DNA from: Pelargonium cotyledonis
Lineage: Eukaryota; Streptophyta; Magnoliopsida; Geraniales; Geraniaceae
Direction: 5' to 3'
Length of the DNA: 64,000 nt
Assembly: GCA_036897625.1 (NCBI GenBank)
Contig: JAYMTA010000016.1
Span: forward strand, 1 to 64,000
In this document: in pieces, positions 46,990 to 58,424 of the stretch
Position numbering within the stretch: position 1 is the stretch's first letter
Layout: every line of letters starts with the position of its first letter
The notes under the pieces: generated by a model
Seen by the model: only the letters and a program-made list of their open reading frames with translations
Databases searched by the model: none
What the model was told of the DNA's origin: nothing
Made by a program: the position numbers and the translations under genes

Positions 46990-48810
46990 TAAGGCACAAA
47001 ATGAGTAAAACTGAGCCACCCAACCTCTAATCTTTGAAATCAGAGCTAATTCAGAGTTCAGAAATTCTACTATAAATCTTGTTTTGTTAATGACTGCAGG
47101 TTTACAACAAACGAATAAAACATAGGCAAAAATAGTTGTAAAGGCTTCCTTGATAGACCTACTCGGATATTCTTCAACTAGCGTTTATTAGGGTTCCCTT
47201 TATAAATCTATTAAATATAGAAGGATGTTCTGTAGAAGCTGAAGTTGCTTATATAGAAAAGGGTCAGTAATTCTACTAAATGTAAAAAAAGCATACTAAG
47301 AAAGATCGAAATCTCAGATTTTTTTAATGAAAGAAAGCTGTAGAGCTCCTATTATTTGTCAACTTACGGGTACGGGAAGAGGCCCTTACTTAAAAGGGGG
47401 TCTTAGAATATTTGTGGGTAAGCTATTTTTGATACTACGCAAAATTCAGCTTACAAAAATTAGAACGAGAATACTTAATGAAATAAATTGAAGAGGACAT
47501 TTTTGTTTGACTTATGCTTTTACTTCCTTTAGTGAGATCTTCAAAATAAGAGTCCAGGGGTCCTTTTTATAGGCTAAACCTGGACTCTAATACCAATAAA
47601 GTAAATTCAGCAATTGTATAAGTATAGAGTGTTTCCAAAGTACCCCGGAGCACCCTTTTTTCAAAACCCTTTTTTCTTGGTCGTGTATAAGGGAAAAAGT
47701 AGGAGCAATCTAAATCTTTCTAAAACCAAATTGAATTTAGAGGGCAAAACCTCGTATTCCAGACTATTATGTTATTTTGTAGCGATTTGTTGTTAGAAGG
47801 AATTCTTACGATCTCACCGGGAAGGGCCGCATAATAGAATATTGAATTCCTTATTATTTTTACAAAAAACCTGAAAGAGTTACATATAATAGAACTCGTT
47901 TGATGGATCACTATTTGTATATCTTGCAAAGTCGAGTTATCCTGTGTTTTAGAAGACTTCTTCTATTATAAAATTGTTTATCCCTACCCTAAGCTCTTCT
48001 CCAAGTTTCCAGCGGAATTTCTCTTTTACTAGCAAGTTACCCGTGTGTGATAGGAGGCTGCTATATTCTAAAGTTTTGTTCGATCAAAGAAACCCATTTA
48101 AAAACCTGGATTAAAGTACGTTTACAGAAGGTTTCAAATCTTACCTTTAAAGTTATAAAGACCCTTTTAGTTTTAGGAGGGGTCTCTTTTTTCTACCAAT
48201 TTTACATGGGCAATTTGGAGTCCAAGCAAAAGGACGGTCGCCGGAAGGGTTTCTTACTATATAAACATTCTTATACACCCATTTCCAATTTCCAAGCCTT
48301 ACCAATTAAAAAGGATTAAGCTAGTACGACCCAGCGCTTCCTTTCCTTTGGATGGAATACGCCATTAATCAAGTTTAGCTAATGAGCAAAAGTCAAAAGT
48401 TTTCGTTAGTAAAGCAGGCTACATTTAGCAGAGGTCCCGGGTCGAGGGGGGATTTTCTCCTTGGGGTTCTTTCCTCTATATTAGTAACAAATAAAACAGG
48501 AGGAACTCAAAAGAGTGTAGCTTCTGAGAAAGTTAGAGTATAGTAGCTTCTAGGAACCGGGAGTTAAAGTAGAAATCTCGAGTATTACATTTTACAAGAC
48601 AGAAGACTTTGAAAGCCAAAAGCCAGTAAGGTATATGAAGTAGATTCCTGATAGGCTCAAATCTTGAATTTAATATCAAGCCTTTTTTTAAGTACTTCCC
48701 TTTTATACTAAAGGTTCGAACTCCCTTACACAAGAGTATATATTGCTAGAGCTTGAGATTAGAAACCTTTTGGGGGTTTATTTATTCCAAAATCTTATTC
48801 GCCTTGAACA
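46990..48810. other. gene-free stretch
   Basis: No gene is recognised. A 60-codon plus frame and a 69-codon minus frame overlap at 47614-47929, and a 90-codon plus frame lies at 48047-48319; none shows family features. A T-arm-like AAAGGTTCGAACTCCC occurs near 48715 without a D-arm at tRNA spacing. Confidence 0.45.
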
Positions 48811-48812
48811 AT

Positions 48813-48850
48813 GGAAGGTGGCAGCTTTAGCTCAGGCAGGAGTCTCATCC
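48813..48850 (+). pseudogene. tRNA D-arm fragment
   Basis: GGTGGCAGCTTTAGCTCAGGCAGGAGTC resembles a tRNA 5' region and D-arm. No T-arm follows at the right spacing. Confidence 0.35.
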
Positions 48851-48859
48851 TATCTAAAA

Positions 48860-50320
48860 CGAGTGTAAGTAAACTATATCTATATAGGATTTTTTTATCC
48901 CTTTCTCGTTAAGGACATTGGCTAGTTGTATGCTTTTTATGAGATTGCCTCTAAATTCTATCAAGAACAAAAACGGGGATACACTTTAATTAGATACACC
49001 AATACGAAGTTAGGAATAAAAAGGAGATCTCTGTGTTGTCGCCCTCGCTTGGGGTTACTCTCATTAGTATGCTTGATCGTAGGAAATTCTACTAAAATTT
49101 AGAAAAGGTTAAGGAAGTGCGTCGTCCATTCCGGGTAAAGATGTTTATTATGAAATTGATAGAACCCAGAATGGATGAGATACCAGATAACTTAGAACTT
49201 TATACTGTGAAGGGGATTCCTATATCTTTGTATTTAGTGGACAATTAAAGAAAGCTTTTCTCAATTCAAGGAGGACTTTCTTGACGATATGCTGTACTGG
49301 TTTGGGTAGTCTTTACTTAAATTATTGATATTACTTAACCTACTTTATTGTAAAATAAAGCTCTTGGTATACAACAAATATGGTTAGTCCCATATCTGAA
49401 ATTCTTAACTAGGTATATGAGAGTAGCAGAATATAATGCTATGCAAAGAAAAGTAACAGTTACTAAATATAAAAAGGGGTACCGTTTCTATAAAATTAAT
49501 TAACGAATTTTGTGAAATGAGAAAACATTCTTGAGGTGTATAGGGAGTCCGCTAAGAAGTTCTAAGCAAAAGCCCCAGTTCTATCGTCCCCAGCAATTTC
49601 TTTTGGATAGCAATATTTTATATTCCAAGAAAAAGACCTAGCTTGGTAGGATCACTTTTGTAATTGCTCGCCCGGAGAGTTAATTAAGGAGTCCGGAGAT
49701 GAGTTTTCTTAATATTTGGTTTTAGCATATCAGCTTTACTTAGCCTTTCCGCTTGAGGGCGCTGCTTAGATAAGTATAGTAATTCCTAGCAAAGAATTCT
49801 ACGGTACCCCTTATATATGAGCTACTCTTAATATTGAAGTCCAAACAAGCTGTCCTAGGTATTCAGAGTACTCCTCAGTTCCTCAGTAAAGGTATCTTTC
49901 TGTGTTTATCTAACAAAAAGGTACGCGAAGAAACAAAGAAATCAATATTTAAGACTTTCCTTGAGTTTGAGCCTAGTGAAACTAGAGAAGACAATAACAC
50001 TAAAAACCATTAGAATTCCTTTATATAGTAGTGCTGTTCCTATACATAAAAGAGATTAGAGAAGACGCCTAAAATCCTTACAAAAGTACTTGATCCATTG
50101 ATATGATACTTGTAAGTTAAGTAAATTCTAGTTCGGGTTTGGTTAATTCCTTAGATGTTAAGAGTTAGGCAATGTACTGGCCCTAGTACGACTAGTAGTT
50201 TAATTGTTCACTACGAGAGTCATAGCAGGCTTATACTATAGGATAAGGTTTTCTTGAAGAAGTAAGATAAAGTAATGGTGGCTTTCTTCTGAATTTCCTA
50301 ATAGCGGAAAAGAACTTAGG
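48860..50320. other. gene-free stretch
   Basis: Nothing is recognised. Confidence 0.5.
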
Positions 50321-50323
50321 AAT

Positions 50324-50353
50324 CAAGACCTAACCAGACTGCGCTACACCTCG
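50324..50353 (-). pseudogene. tRNA-Pro-like 5' half
   Basis: On the minus strand it begins CGAGGTGTAGCGCAGTCTGG and continues TTAG before losing resemblance. The first 20 bases agree with what I remember of plant mitochondrial tRNA-Pro(UGG), and GCGCAG in the D-stem is a Pro hallmark in bacteria and organelles. The 3' strand of the D-stem, the anticodon arm and the T-arm are absent, so a break lies in or just after the D-loop. Conservation of the remaining part suggests a recent origin or some constraint. Confidence 0.65.
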
Positions 50354-50384
50354 TATAATGCTTTCCTTTCTTGTCTTCTCTTGC

Positions 50385-50453
50385 TTAGAAGTCGACTTTA
50401 ACCAATGATCGAAGGCTTCTAAGTCCTTTGCTCTACCACTCAGCTATTGAGGA
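50385..50453 (-). pseudogene. tRNA relic with an Asn-like 5' half
   Basis: On the minus strand the 5' region TCCTCAATAGCTGAGTGG plus TAGAGC matches organellar tRNA-Asn (TCCTCAGTAGCTCAGTGG, TAGAGC) at about 22 of 24 positions. The anticodon arm does not fit Asn: AAGGA-CTTAGAA-GCCTT forms four pairs and would show TAG in the loop (Leu-type). The T-arm is degraded to TTGGTTAAAGTC. It could be a recombinant of two tRNAs or a decayed copy. It lies 31 bases upstream, in transcription order, of the Pro-like half on the same strand. Confidence 0.6.
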
Positions 50454-50459
50454 AGACAT

Positions 50460-52450
50460 ATAAAGAGGCACCCCTGGAAGAGGTCAGAGTTTTCTTACTA
50501 TAAAGGTTTAAACCCTAATCCTAGTATTTCTTTTTAATGGGAGAGCGCATCATATTCAATTTTGAGAGGGTCCCTGTATTTTTGACACTAACATGGTTTA
50601 GTGAGGCAATAGCTGTCATTGGGCTTAGGAAAAAAGGGGGAAAAAGAGGCTAGGCGAATATCTATAGTTAATCATTTTATTTAACAAGATCTTAAAAGTG
50701 TTCCTTAAGTTTTAAATGGGTTCCACTGAGGAGCTCAGTAATGGACAAGGCCCCGAAAATCTATGATCAAGGGGTCCAACTCTGTTTTTTAGAGTGCGCT
50801 TTTCCTCTATCAAGTAATCCGACACTTAGATGTCTGGTGGATATTTGTGATATAAGAGATTTAGCTCATCAAGCAAAAATGCAATGAGATTCTGATATTC
50901 TTGTCACAGTTATGAGGGTTTGTCCTATCTACGCTTAAGATAGAGCTCTATATAATTATTGTTTGCTAGAGTATAAGTTTAATAAATAAGTAAGCACTTA
51001 ACTTAATATGCCTCCTCTCGGTTATTCTCGTTTTCAAGGCCCAATCTAATATAGCTAGGGCAATTATTCCTTAAATTTGTTGTCCTACCACAGATTGTAT
51101 CTTCCAAAGCTCCGCCAATTCTAGAAGTTTCTAAAAGACAATTGTTTTTAATGAAGTTTGCCAAAAATGACTCGGGTTGTACCAGTATACACCGAAATCT
51201 TGTAAAGAAGTTGTAATTTTATGGCATGCCTCAGCTTAACACCAAACTAGCAAGACTCTACCAGAGTTTGTCAACACACCGTTCGTATATCCATCTAAAA
51301 CAATCCGCATTTTTCGTAAATACAAAGGGGGGTATACTCCTCTCTAGCAGGACAAGCTAGCCTAGCTACTGCCATTGGATTTTTATTGTATAGTAAACCT
51401 TTTATAGTAATTAAAAAGAGTTCAAATAATGTCCTTAAAAACCTTTTACAAAGCGCCTTTTATCGATTTTGGATAAGGCAAAAAGAGATGTGCGCAATTA
51501 AAAATCCTACTGTACTAAAATTATTTTAAAACCGGATTCTTCATTTTAGAAGTAGACGGGTTTTCTGAATATATTTATAAAAATTCATAAACTGGAATGC
51601 ACTCCTTATAGAAGCTCCTGCCCTAGCAACCGAGCAATAAAGAGCAAAAGGTGGACTCAAAGCAAATATCTGATTGGCTTGTACTACATAAGTAAAGTAA
51701 TTAATTATTCCGAGTTATACTATAGAAAACCGATAACAAATAGAGGAAATCCTCTATTAATATACTTTTAAAGATGGTCTTTTAACTTTTCAAATCAGAA
51801 GGAGTGCCTTTGAAAATAGGACTAAAAACTGCTGATCCGGAAGTTTGAGCTTACTGGGTAGCCTTTGGGTTTAACGAAAAGCCCTGGTTTATGCAATTCC
51901 CATAATCTGTATACACCCGATCGTACTTTATTTAATAGAGTGTACTGCGTAAAGCAGTAAAGACAGATAGATTTTTTCTTTTGGTAGCAAGGCCAAGCTT
52001 TACTAAAAGAGTCTTTATCCTACAGTTCTTTTTTAATAACAACTTGCAAGAAGAAAGCTAAGCATCTTCATTTCATAGCATACAAGGTAGTCATAACGAT
52101 TTTGTAGTACAATCTTTTTATACTTTAAGTCCTGCGAAGGCTTCTGACTTGACCTTTGTACCAGTTATTTTAATCTTTTAGTACAAATATGGGCCCCCTT
52201 GATATGCGGATCTATTTTCACCAAGCATCCTTATTACAATGACTGTACGAAACCTTCTTAAAATAAGTACTAAATACATATGCATATTACTTTTAGGTGG
52301 TCGCTTTAAGAAATAGGAAATAGAAAACCCTTTTATCTCTTTGATGAGCTCCGCTACCACTTGTTTAACAAACCTTTATACCAAGTGGATTAGTCCTTAC
52401 TTATGACTCTATTAAAATATCCTATGATACCAAGGTATTCCTCGTAGAGC
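50460..52450. other. gene-free stretch
   Basis: Nothing is recognised. The 60-codon minus frame at 52178-52360 looks like chance. Confidence 0.5.
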
Positions 52451-52454
52451 TCTG

Positions 52455-52515
52455 TAAAAGCATAGGATTCGCACCACTGACTTGTAAATCCTTTAATGTT
52501 GTACCAATTTGTTTG
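52455..52515 (-). pseudogene. tRNA-Phe-like relic
   Basis: On the minus strand it reads AATTGGTACAACATTAAAGGA, then TTTACAAGTCAGTGG and TGCGAATCC. The AAAGGA anticodon-stem strand and the GTCAGTGGTTCGAATCC 3' region are typical of tRNA-Phe, but the loop and 3' strand (CTGAAAATCC in the family) are largely missing. A Val reading (TAC in the loop) is possible but fits the stems less well. Confidence 0.45.
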
Positions 52516-52519
52516 AAGT

Positions 52520-53140
52520 AAAAAATTTTAGATCTACCGTTAACCCAATTCTCTACTCTATTATCTCTCCTAAAGAGCTTGTAGTACAACTTTAAGGAAT
52601 AGAGTAAAAAAGAGAAATACCTACTCTCGTCCACAAGAACCCCATATCAGGGATATCTAATATTAAGAAAGGCTTAGCTTAGACAAAAAGAAAATGTTGT
52701 TAGGAATCCCGGGTACAGAAGGAATTACTAGCCTTTAATTAAGTTAAGAAAATTGAATTACCCTTGTCCTAAAATGAAGATCTTACCCTTATATATAAAA
52801 CAAGGAAAAAAGCTGCGCCTCAATCTTAGCTTTATTAGCAGCCTATTTAGTACTCGATACACATCTACCTGAAACTTATCCCTAGTACGTACCTGTTTAA
52901 TTTAAGAAGAAATAACCATATAAATTAACACCGAGCTGGGCTATGCTTTACTCGTGGATTGTACCTAAGCCAAATTCACAAGGACTTCGCAATCTACTAG
53001 TGACCTAAACCGCTCCCGACTTTCTTAGTAGTAATCCCTGGGGCATCCTCTGACCTGTGACGCTATTTTTTGAATCATAAATTCTTACAAGCAAGAGAAG
53101 AACTCTTTTTGGCTAAATAAAACCAAACTGAAAAAGTAAA
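52520..53140. other. gene-free stretch
   Basis: Nothing is recognised. Confidence 0.5.
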
Positions 53141-53146
53141 GTATAA

Positions 53147-53210
53147 GCTTATGGGGGCTCGAACCTACGACCAGCATCTCAATTACTATCTGTTCTACCT
53201 AGGGTATACA
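53147..53210 (-). pseudogene. tRNA-like relic, copy of 441-508
   Basis: On the minus strand: CCTAGGTAGAACAGATAGT, then the segment shared with 441-508 through TGCTGGTCGTAGGTTCGAG. Here the T-stem has lost most pairing (GTAGG against CCCCC) while the other copy keeps it, so this copy has decayed further. No anticodon is assigned. Confidence 0.55.
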
Positions 53211-53286
53211 TGCTATAAATAACTTCTAAATTGCCAGAAGAGGTGTAGATATAGAACTAAATAAAGTCCTTATCTAAGTGATTCGA
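53157..53286 (-). repeat. tRNA-linked dispersed repeat, copy B
   Basis: Partner of 449-576; see there for the shared blocks. The copies lie about 52.7 kb apart in the same orientation. The flank spacing differs by a few bases, showing small insertions or deletions since duplication. Confidence 0.65.
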
Positions 53287-53294
53287 TTCCATTA

Positions 53295-55570
53295 CCAATT
53301 ATTTAGCAAATCTATAGTTACTCTCAATTTAAACCAACGAAATTCCTTAATATAAGACTAGTGTTTCGCTTTTAGTGGATGAATTCTTGGGTTTCCCCAT
53401 TATAACTGAGGGAATCCTATGCTTTTTCAACTAAACGGTCAAACTTTCCTTGTACCAAATTCGTGTTTTACATGAATCAAGATAAAGTAAACCCTTGATG
53501 CTATAAAACTTGGAAAAGTAGGAGTTGTTCGCTCGTCTATAAAAAGTTGTTGTAAAGATTTACTAGTTTAAAGTTTTTGTTTTCTAGATAGTGAATATCC
53601 TGTTGACACACATAAGTAAGACTTTATATAAGAAATTACAGGAAAATGTCTTTCTAAAAGGGAGCTTTCGAAGGACCCTGAATATAGGGATAGGGATTCT
53701 TCATAGGAGTCTATCTCTTTAGAAGATGGTTTATAAGTACATGATATATTACGGATGCTTTTGGCTTTTTTCCACAAGCAAGGAGACTCTATACGAAATT
53801 TCCTACATGAATTTAGATTTTGTTTAGTGCAATACAGAGGCGGCTAATCTGAACTAGATTTTCTTATATACAAGTGACCCCAACTGGATCCTTTTTAGAA
53901 TTTTTAACTCTTTGGAAAGGAAAATGCATGCTACGTAAAACCATATTCCGAACTGCGAATCTACTGCCCTTAAACAGCGAAGAGATCTTGTAAAATCAAG
54001 ACAAATAATATTTAAAATGGATCGTTCTAACGCTTGAGCAAGCCGAATTGCTTAGTTTTCTTTTCTCAACCTAGCCTTCAAGATATATTAACTTAGACTT
54101 TAAATAGACGTATATAAAATATCTATAAGATTTTAGCTACAGTTTGAAAGTCTTAGAGCGTATGCTCTTTGAAGCATCTATTGTTGCCGATAACCCGTGC
54201 GTAGACATATCCTCATGCGAGAAGAAGCTTAGTCAGGAGCATTTGACACACGGAATCTCGTAAAATTAGTAAAGGTCTTTTAACAAGTTCTTTTCTTAAA
54301 AAGGAGCATAGGCGATTCTGGATACAAAACTTCATAATATGGGCGGGAAATTGACTACTCGTAACCCTTTTTTATACAAGTCTTAACTGAACTTTTTAGA
54401 GTTTTAATAACCTGTAGTAGTTATTGAGAATTGGGGAAAGGAACCCCCATCAGGCAGGCATCAATTATTATGTTTATAGCTATATAATTCTTATTTGTAA
54501 ACCAGAGTATCAGCGACAACTTCGCTGCTTTTACTTACCTAGTTATAAGTTTACGTCTAAAATAAAAAGAAAACGCATAAACCCGGTAATATGTAACCTC
54601 GTTATAGATATATGAAAAATATTCTTGATTTCTGGAAGCTGAGATCCCTCATTCCCGAAACTTCTGCCTTTTAAGTTAAGGATTCCTGTGAAAGAAAAAA
54701 GGACTCTAATAATTCTGGGCTTAACTAGACATTTAAAGGCACCTCTTCTACTTAAGTTCATATTCTTTTTCTGTAAGGATTTAACAGAGTAACAAATGCT
54801 GTTGAAACTATTTCATTAAATAGCATGCCTCTCACAACCAAGAAGAACTCTTTTATAAAAGACCCCCTTTGGGGATTGTCTGAACTAATGTACCACAGGG
54901 TTTCTCTCATTATTTTAAATAAAAAGGTTTAGTAAATACTACTATTCCATGGATTTTGAACCTGATAAGGGAGGGTTTCTTACGAGTTGAATCTACAACA
55001 GCTACTTATTTAGGTTGCAATTTAAAGAAAACTTCTAACTTCTAAGGCTTTACGCTTAGATTATCAAGGTATTTTCCTTAGTGTCGAAACTCTTTACATC
55101 CTCAACTCAACAACCTAGAATATCAAAACTAAGACCTATTTAGCTACAAATGAAAAAGCTATTCGAATCCGTATATTTACGTCTTCTGTAATTATATAAA
55201 TAGAATGTCTTTCCTACTGTGGGCTACTTGTACAGTATTTTACCTTTCTAAATCCTTCGCTTAAGCAGTATCCGCTATAAAAACCTAATATCTCTAGCCC
55301 TTAAATAAAAAGTTCTTTACTACACTTGGTATAGATTATCCAGGAAACTCTCCTTTCTATTTAATATAGATAGAGAAAGAAATCCCAGAAACGACTCCTC
55401 TTTTAAAATGTAGTATATAATCCATAATAACTACTCCTGGAAACTACACAGTATATAGTTTTGGTTAATAGGACATAGGAATGAATCACTTAAATAAAAA
55501 GAAATTCATGGGTTAGGCCACACTCTAGTAGATGTGAAATAAGGATAATATTTAGAATTAACCCGTGTTA
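53295..55570. other. gene-free stretch
   Basis: No RNA motif is recognised. Overlapping opposite-strand frames of 63-72 codons at 54424-54761 and one of 69 codons at 53568-53777 have no family features. Confidence 0.5.
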
Positions 55571-55577
55571 GATCAAA

Positions 55578-55616
55578 AAAGTTACCAATAATGCGTGGGT
55601 TCAAATCCTGCTCTTA
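55578..55616 (+). pseudogene. tRNA 3' fragment
   Basis: AATGCGTGGGTTCAAATCCTGC is a T-arm with TTCAAAT loop and a GGG/CCT-type partial stem, followed by TCTTATA. No D-arm is found at the expected distance. Confidence 0.35.
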
Positions 55617-55619
55617 TAT

Positions 55620-56895
55620 GAATTCTTGCTTGTAAATACTGAAATTTTATAAGAGTGCAGCGAGTCCCGTTTCCTTATCTAGCTTTTTATTAGGGAGTAT
55701 CCCCATATAGAGGATATTTTTTATAAGTATAAACTAAACTCTTACTTTAGGAGTCAAATCCTAGTATATCTAGAAAGACTCCATCTGGGAGATGTACTAG
55801 CTAAAATTTAATACCTTCCTTTTTCTTTTTAATAGAGATTCCCTAAGTTCTATTGTCAAGAAACTCTTACACTATAAATTTTTTAATAGGGTTCCTCAAC
55901 TACAAAATAGAAGAAGCAGGGGTAAATCCAGTTACTTTTTAAATGAAAACGGGCTTTTATAGGAAAAAATCCAACACGGACTAGTTTGAAAGTTTTAATT
56001 CTCTCAGTTTTAAAGATAAAGTAGATTTTAAAATTAAGAAGGCAAGATTTAAATATGACCTAAAAGAAAAACAGATAAGGGTAGTTTGTCGTTATAAGAC
56101 ATTTTATTCCTTTCGTTTTTGTTTTTAATTGTGTAAGTCACGGTAGTAGTAAATAAGGATATAAAATTATAGGATATCTATACTAGGATCTCCTAAAAAG
56201 CACTCACTAGCAAGTGTGTCGGGTAAACCTGCTTCCCTTAGAAAAAAACGAGGTATTTAACACAGTTTAGATTGTACAAAAGCATTCAGCAAAAAGGGTA
56301 ATTCTATAAAAATAGAAATATATATATTAAGTGTTTACTCCGGGTACAGTATTTCCTCATTACAAAATACAGAGAATCTTAAGAGTAGAATAAATTTACT
56401 ACTACAAAATATTTAGATTGTATTTGACTCTTTAAACGAAGGTCTATGGGTATCTCTTATTGCCTATGGGCAACTTAAACTGTCTATAATTTCTCAATTC
56501 TAGGAGGCTCCACATTCCTATTAAGTAACATGTTCGGTTTCTTAAGATACAAAATAAGGGGCCCGTCAAGATTCCGTAAGGGAGGGGGTTGTTAATTACA
56601 AATGAGATAGGCTAGACGATATATTACTGATAGTCGTGTGGTTTTAAGTTAGACTCACTATGTTCCGTTATCCTCATTTTCGGATGATCGAGCAATAAAA
56701 AATGATGAATACATAGAAAAAGACATCTTCATTTATTTGTATCCTTCTTGAGTTAAAATATCCTAGACTTGTTTAAAGCGTAACTTACTCTCTGGATTAG
56801 CCGCCTAGAAGAGAGGATTGTGCCTGTCCTATACATACGCTTCCCTGAGAAACCTGTACCCTGTCATTAAGTTAATAAACGTAGAGAAAAGACGA
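55620..56895. other. gene-free stretch
   Basis: Nothing is recognised. Confidence 0.5.
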
Positions 56896-56900
56896 AGGTT

Positions 56901-56930
56901 TGTTGAGCCAACGCGCTCCAGTCTTAGTCT
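56901..56930 (-). pseudogene. tRNA D-arm/anticodon-stem fragment
   Basis: On the minus strand ACTGGAGCGCGTTGGCTCAA resembles the stretch from the D-loop to the anticodon of bacterial-type tRNAs (TGGTAGAGCGCGTTGGCTC). A CAA in the loop would suggest Leu, but no T-arm follows. Confidence 0.35.
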
Positions 56931-56934
56931 TTCA

Positions 56935-58360
56935 ATTGAAAGTAAGCCCTCAGTGCCTCGGATCTCGTCTATCTAAGGAATTTACTTCATTTTTTATAAT
57001 ACCTCTGTCCGTTCTAAAATTCCTGTAATTAGAGAACTGCAAAGACCTTTAGACTTTTGTACTGAAAAGTGGTCTACCTATGACAAGATTACAGATTTCT
57101 TTGGCCGGTAAACTAAAAAACTTTTAGCTTCTAATTAGAGAAATATACAAAGAAACTTCGCGGGCCTATAAAGTGCCTATTGAAACCCTCTAATATCTAA
57201 TTGGTTAACACCTCCTTTTGTCTTGGAATAAATAAAAGGGCAATAAAATCTAAATGAGGGAGCGTGAAGGGTCTCTTTATTAATACGGAATTTCCTAGAG
57301 CGCCGATAATTTGCCTTATTGGGCGGGCCCGTCTACTAAATTTGACTAGAGACTTTTACTAAAGGAAGCCTCGAACACCAAAAGATTTTGAGGCTCAAAA
57401 AGAATAAATATAAACATTATGAGGGAAGCTTTGGATATAGTGTATTAGGTAGATAAGAAAAAGTTTCGCTTGAAGTAGAGTTAGAATCATAAAAGCAAAA
57501 AGGATCTCCATATTTACAAAGATAAAAAGTGGTTCAATAAAGGGTTTCCTATGCGTATTTGGGCAGGCTAGACCCGTCAATAATAGCAGTATTGATTTAC
57601 TTATAGTAGGTTAGCTGGGATACTTTTAAATAAAGTAGAGTGTGTACTGATTAAGAAAATATCCAAAACCATAGATAAAGCTACTAGTATATTTTAAGCG
57701 AGTTCTATATCTTTAAAAGACTCCTGCTTAGCAGTAGCTACTCACTCTTAAATAGTATGTAAGGGACACAGTTGCTTTGGCTGATAAATCCAGAGATATT
57801 TTCTTTTTAGAGTAGCTTCTTTTAGTAAGGAACGTAGAAAATCTTATATTCTCAGGAATACAGCTTAAATTGTATATCCCGCCTTTGGGGGCTTTACTCA
57901 TAAAAAAGGGAGTCCTCTAGTATGAATACTTCTTAACTCGTAATTACCAACACAAAAAACTAAACTAAGTGACAAAGCAATTTGACATATTAGAGGAATC
58001 CCCTTTATTAGAAAAGGTAAGCTTATCCCTTTCAATTCAACTAGATTTAGTAACACTGGCTGTGGAAACAGAACTCCTTTGGTATTTTTGCCCTGTAAGA
58101 AGACTTAAATACAAGAATCGGGAAAGCACGAGTAGCTAAGAGCCCTATTAGAAAGTCTGCTGTGGTATCCTATTTTTAATCTTCCACCCCTTTATAGTAT
58201 AATGCTAACCCTGTAAAATCTTTACTTTCAAATAGGTAAAAAATACCCCTACTTAAGAGCCTTCTCAATAAAATGGGTTTGGTTTCCTTTGCTTACATCG
58301 GTTTCTTTAGAAGACTAAAATTGAGTACTTCTTTTTGTAAATAGTAAAATAGAGGAGTAG
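56935..58360. other. gene-free stretch
   Basis: Nothing is recognised. The 61-codon minus frame at 57395-57580 looks like chance. Confidence 0.5.
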
Positions 58361-58364
58361 AAAT

Positions 58365-58418
58365 CTGTACTTGAGCATGGCTCTATACAAAGCAATTGTA
58401 GGTTCAAGTCATGACATA
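58365..58418 (+). pseudogene. weak tRNA-like relic
   Basis: TTGAGCATGGCTCTATACAAAGC is followed by AATTGTAGGTTCAAGTC. The T-loop TTCAAGT is intact but its stem does not pair; the D-arm survives only as GAGCA. Confidence 0.35.
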
Positions 58419-58424
58419 GTATTC

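Noticed and set aside
52422-52634. 70-codon minus-strand open frame
   Set aside because: Part of it reads across the Phe-like tRNA relic; the rest has no family features.
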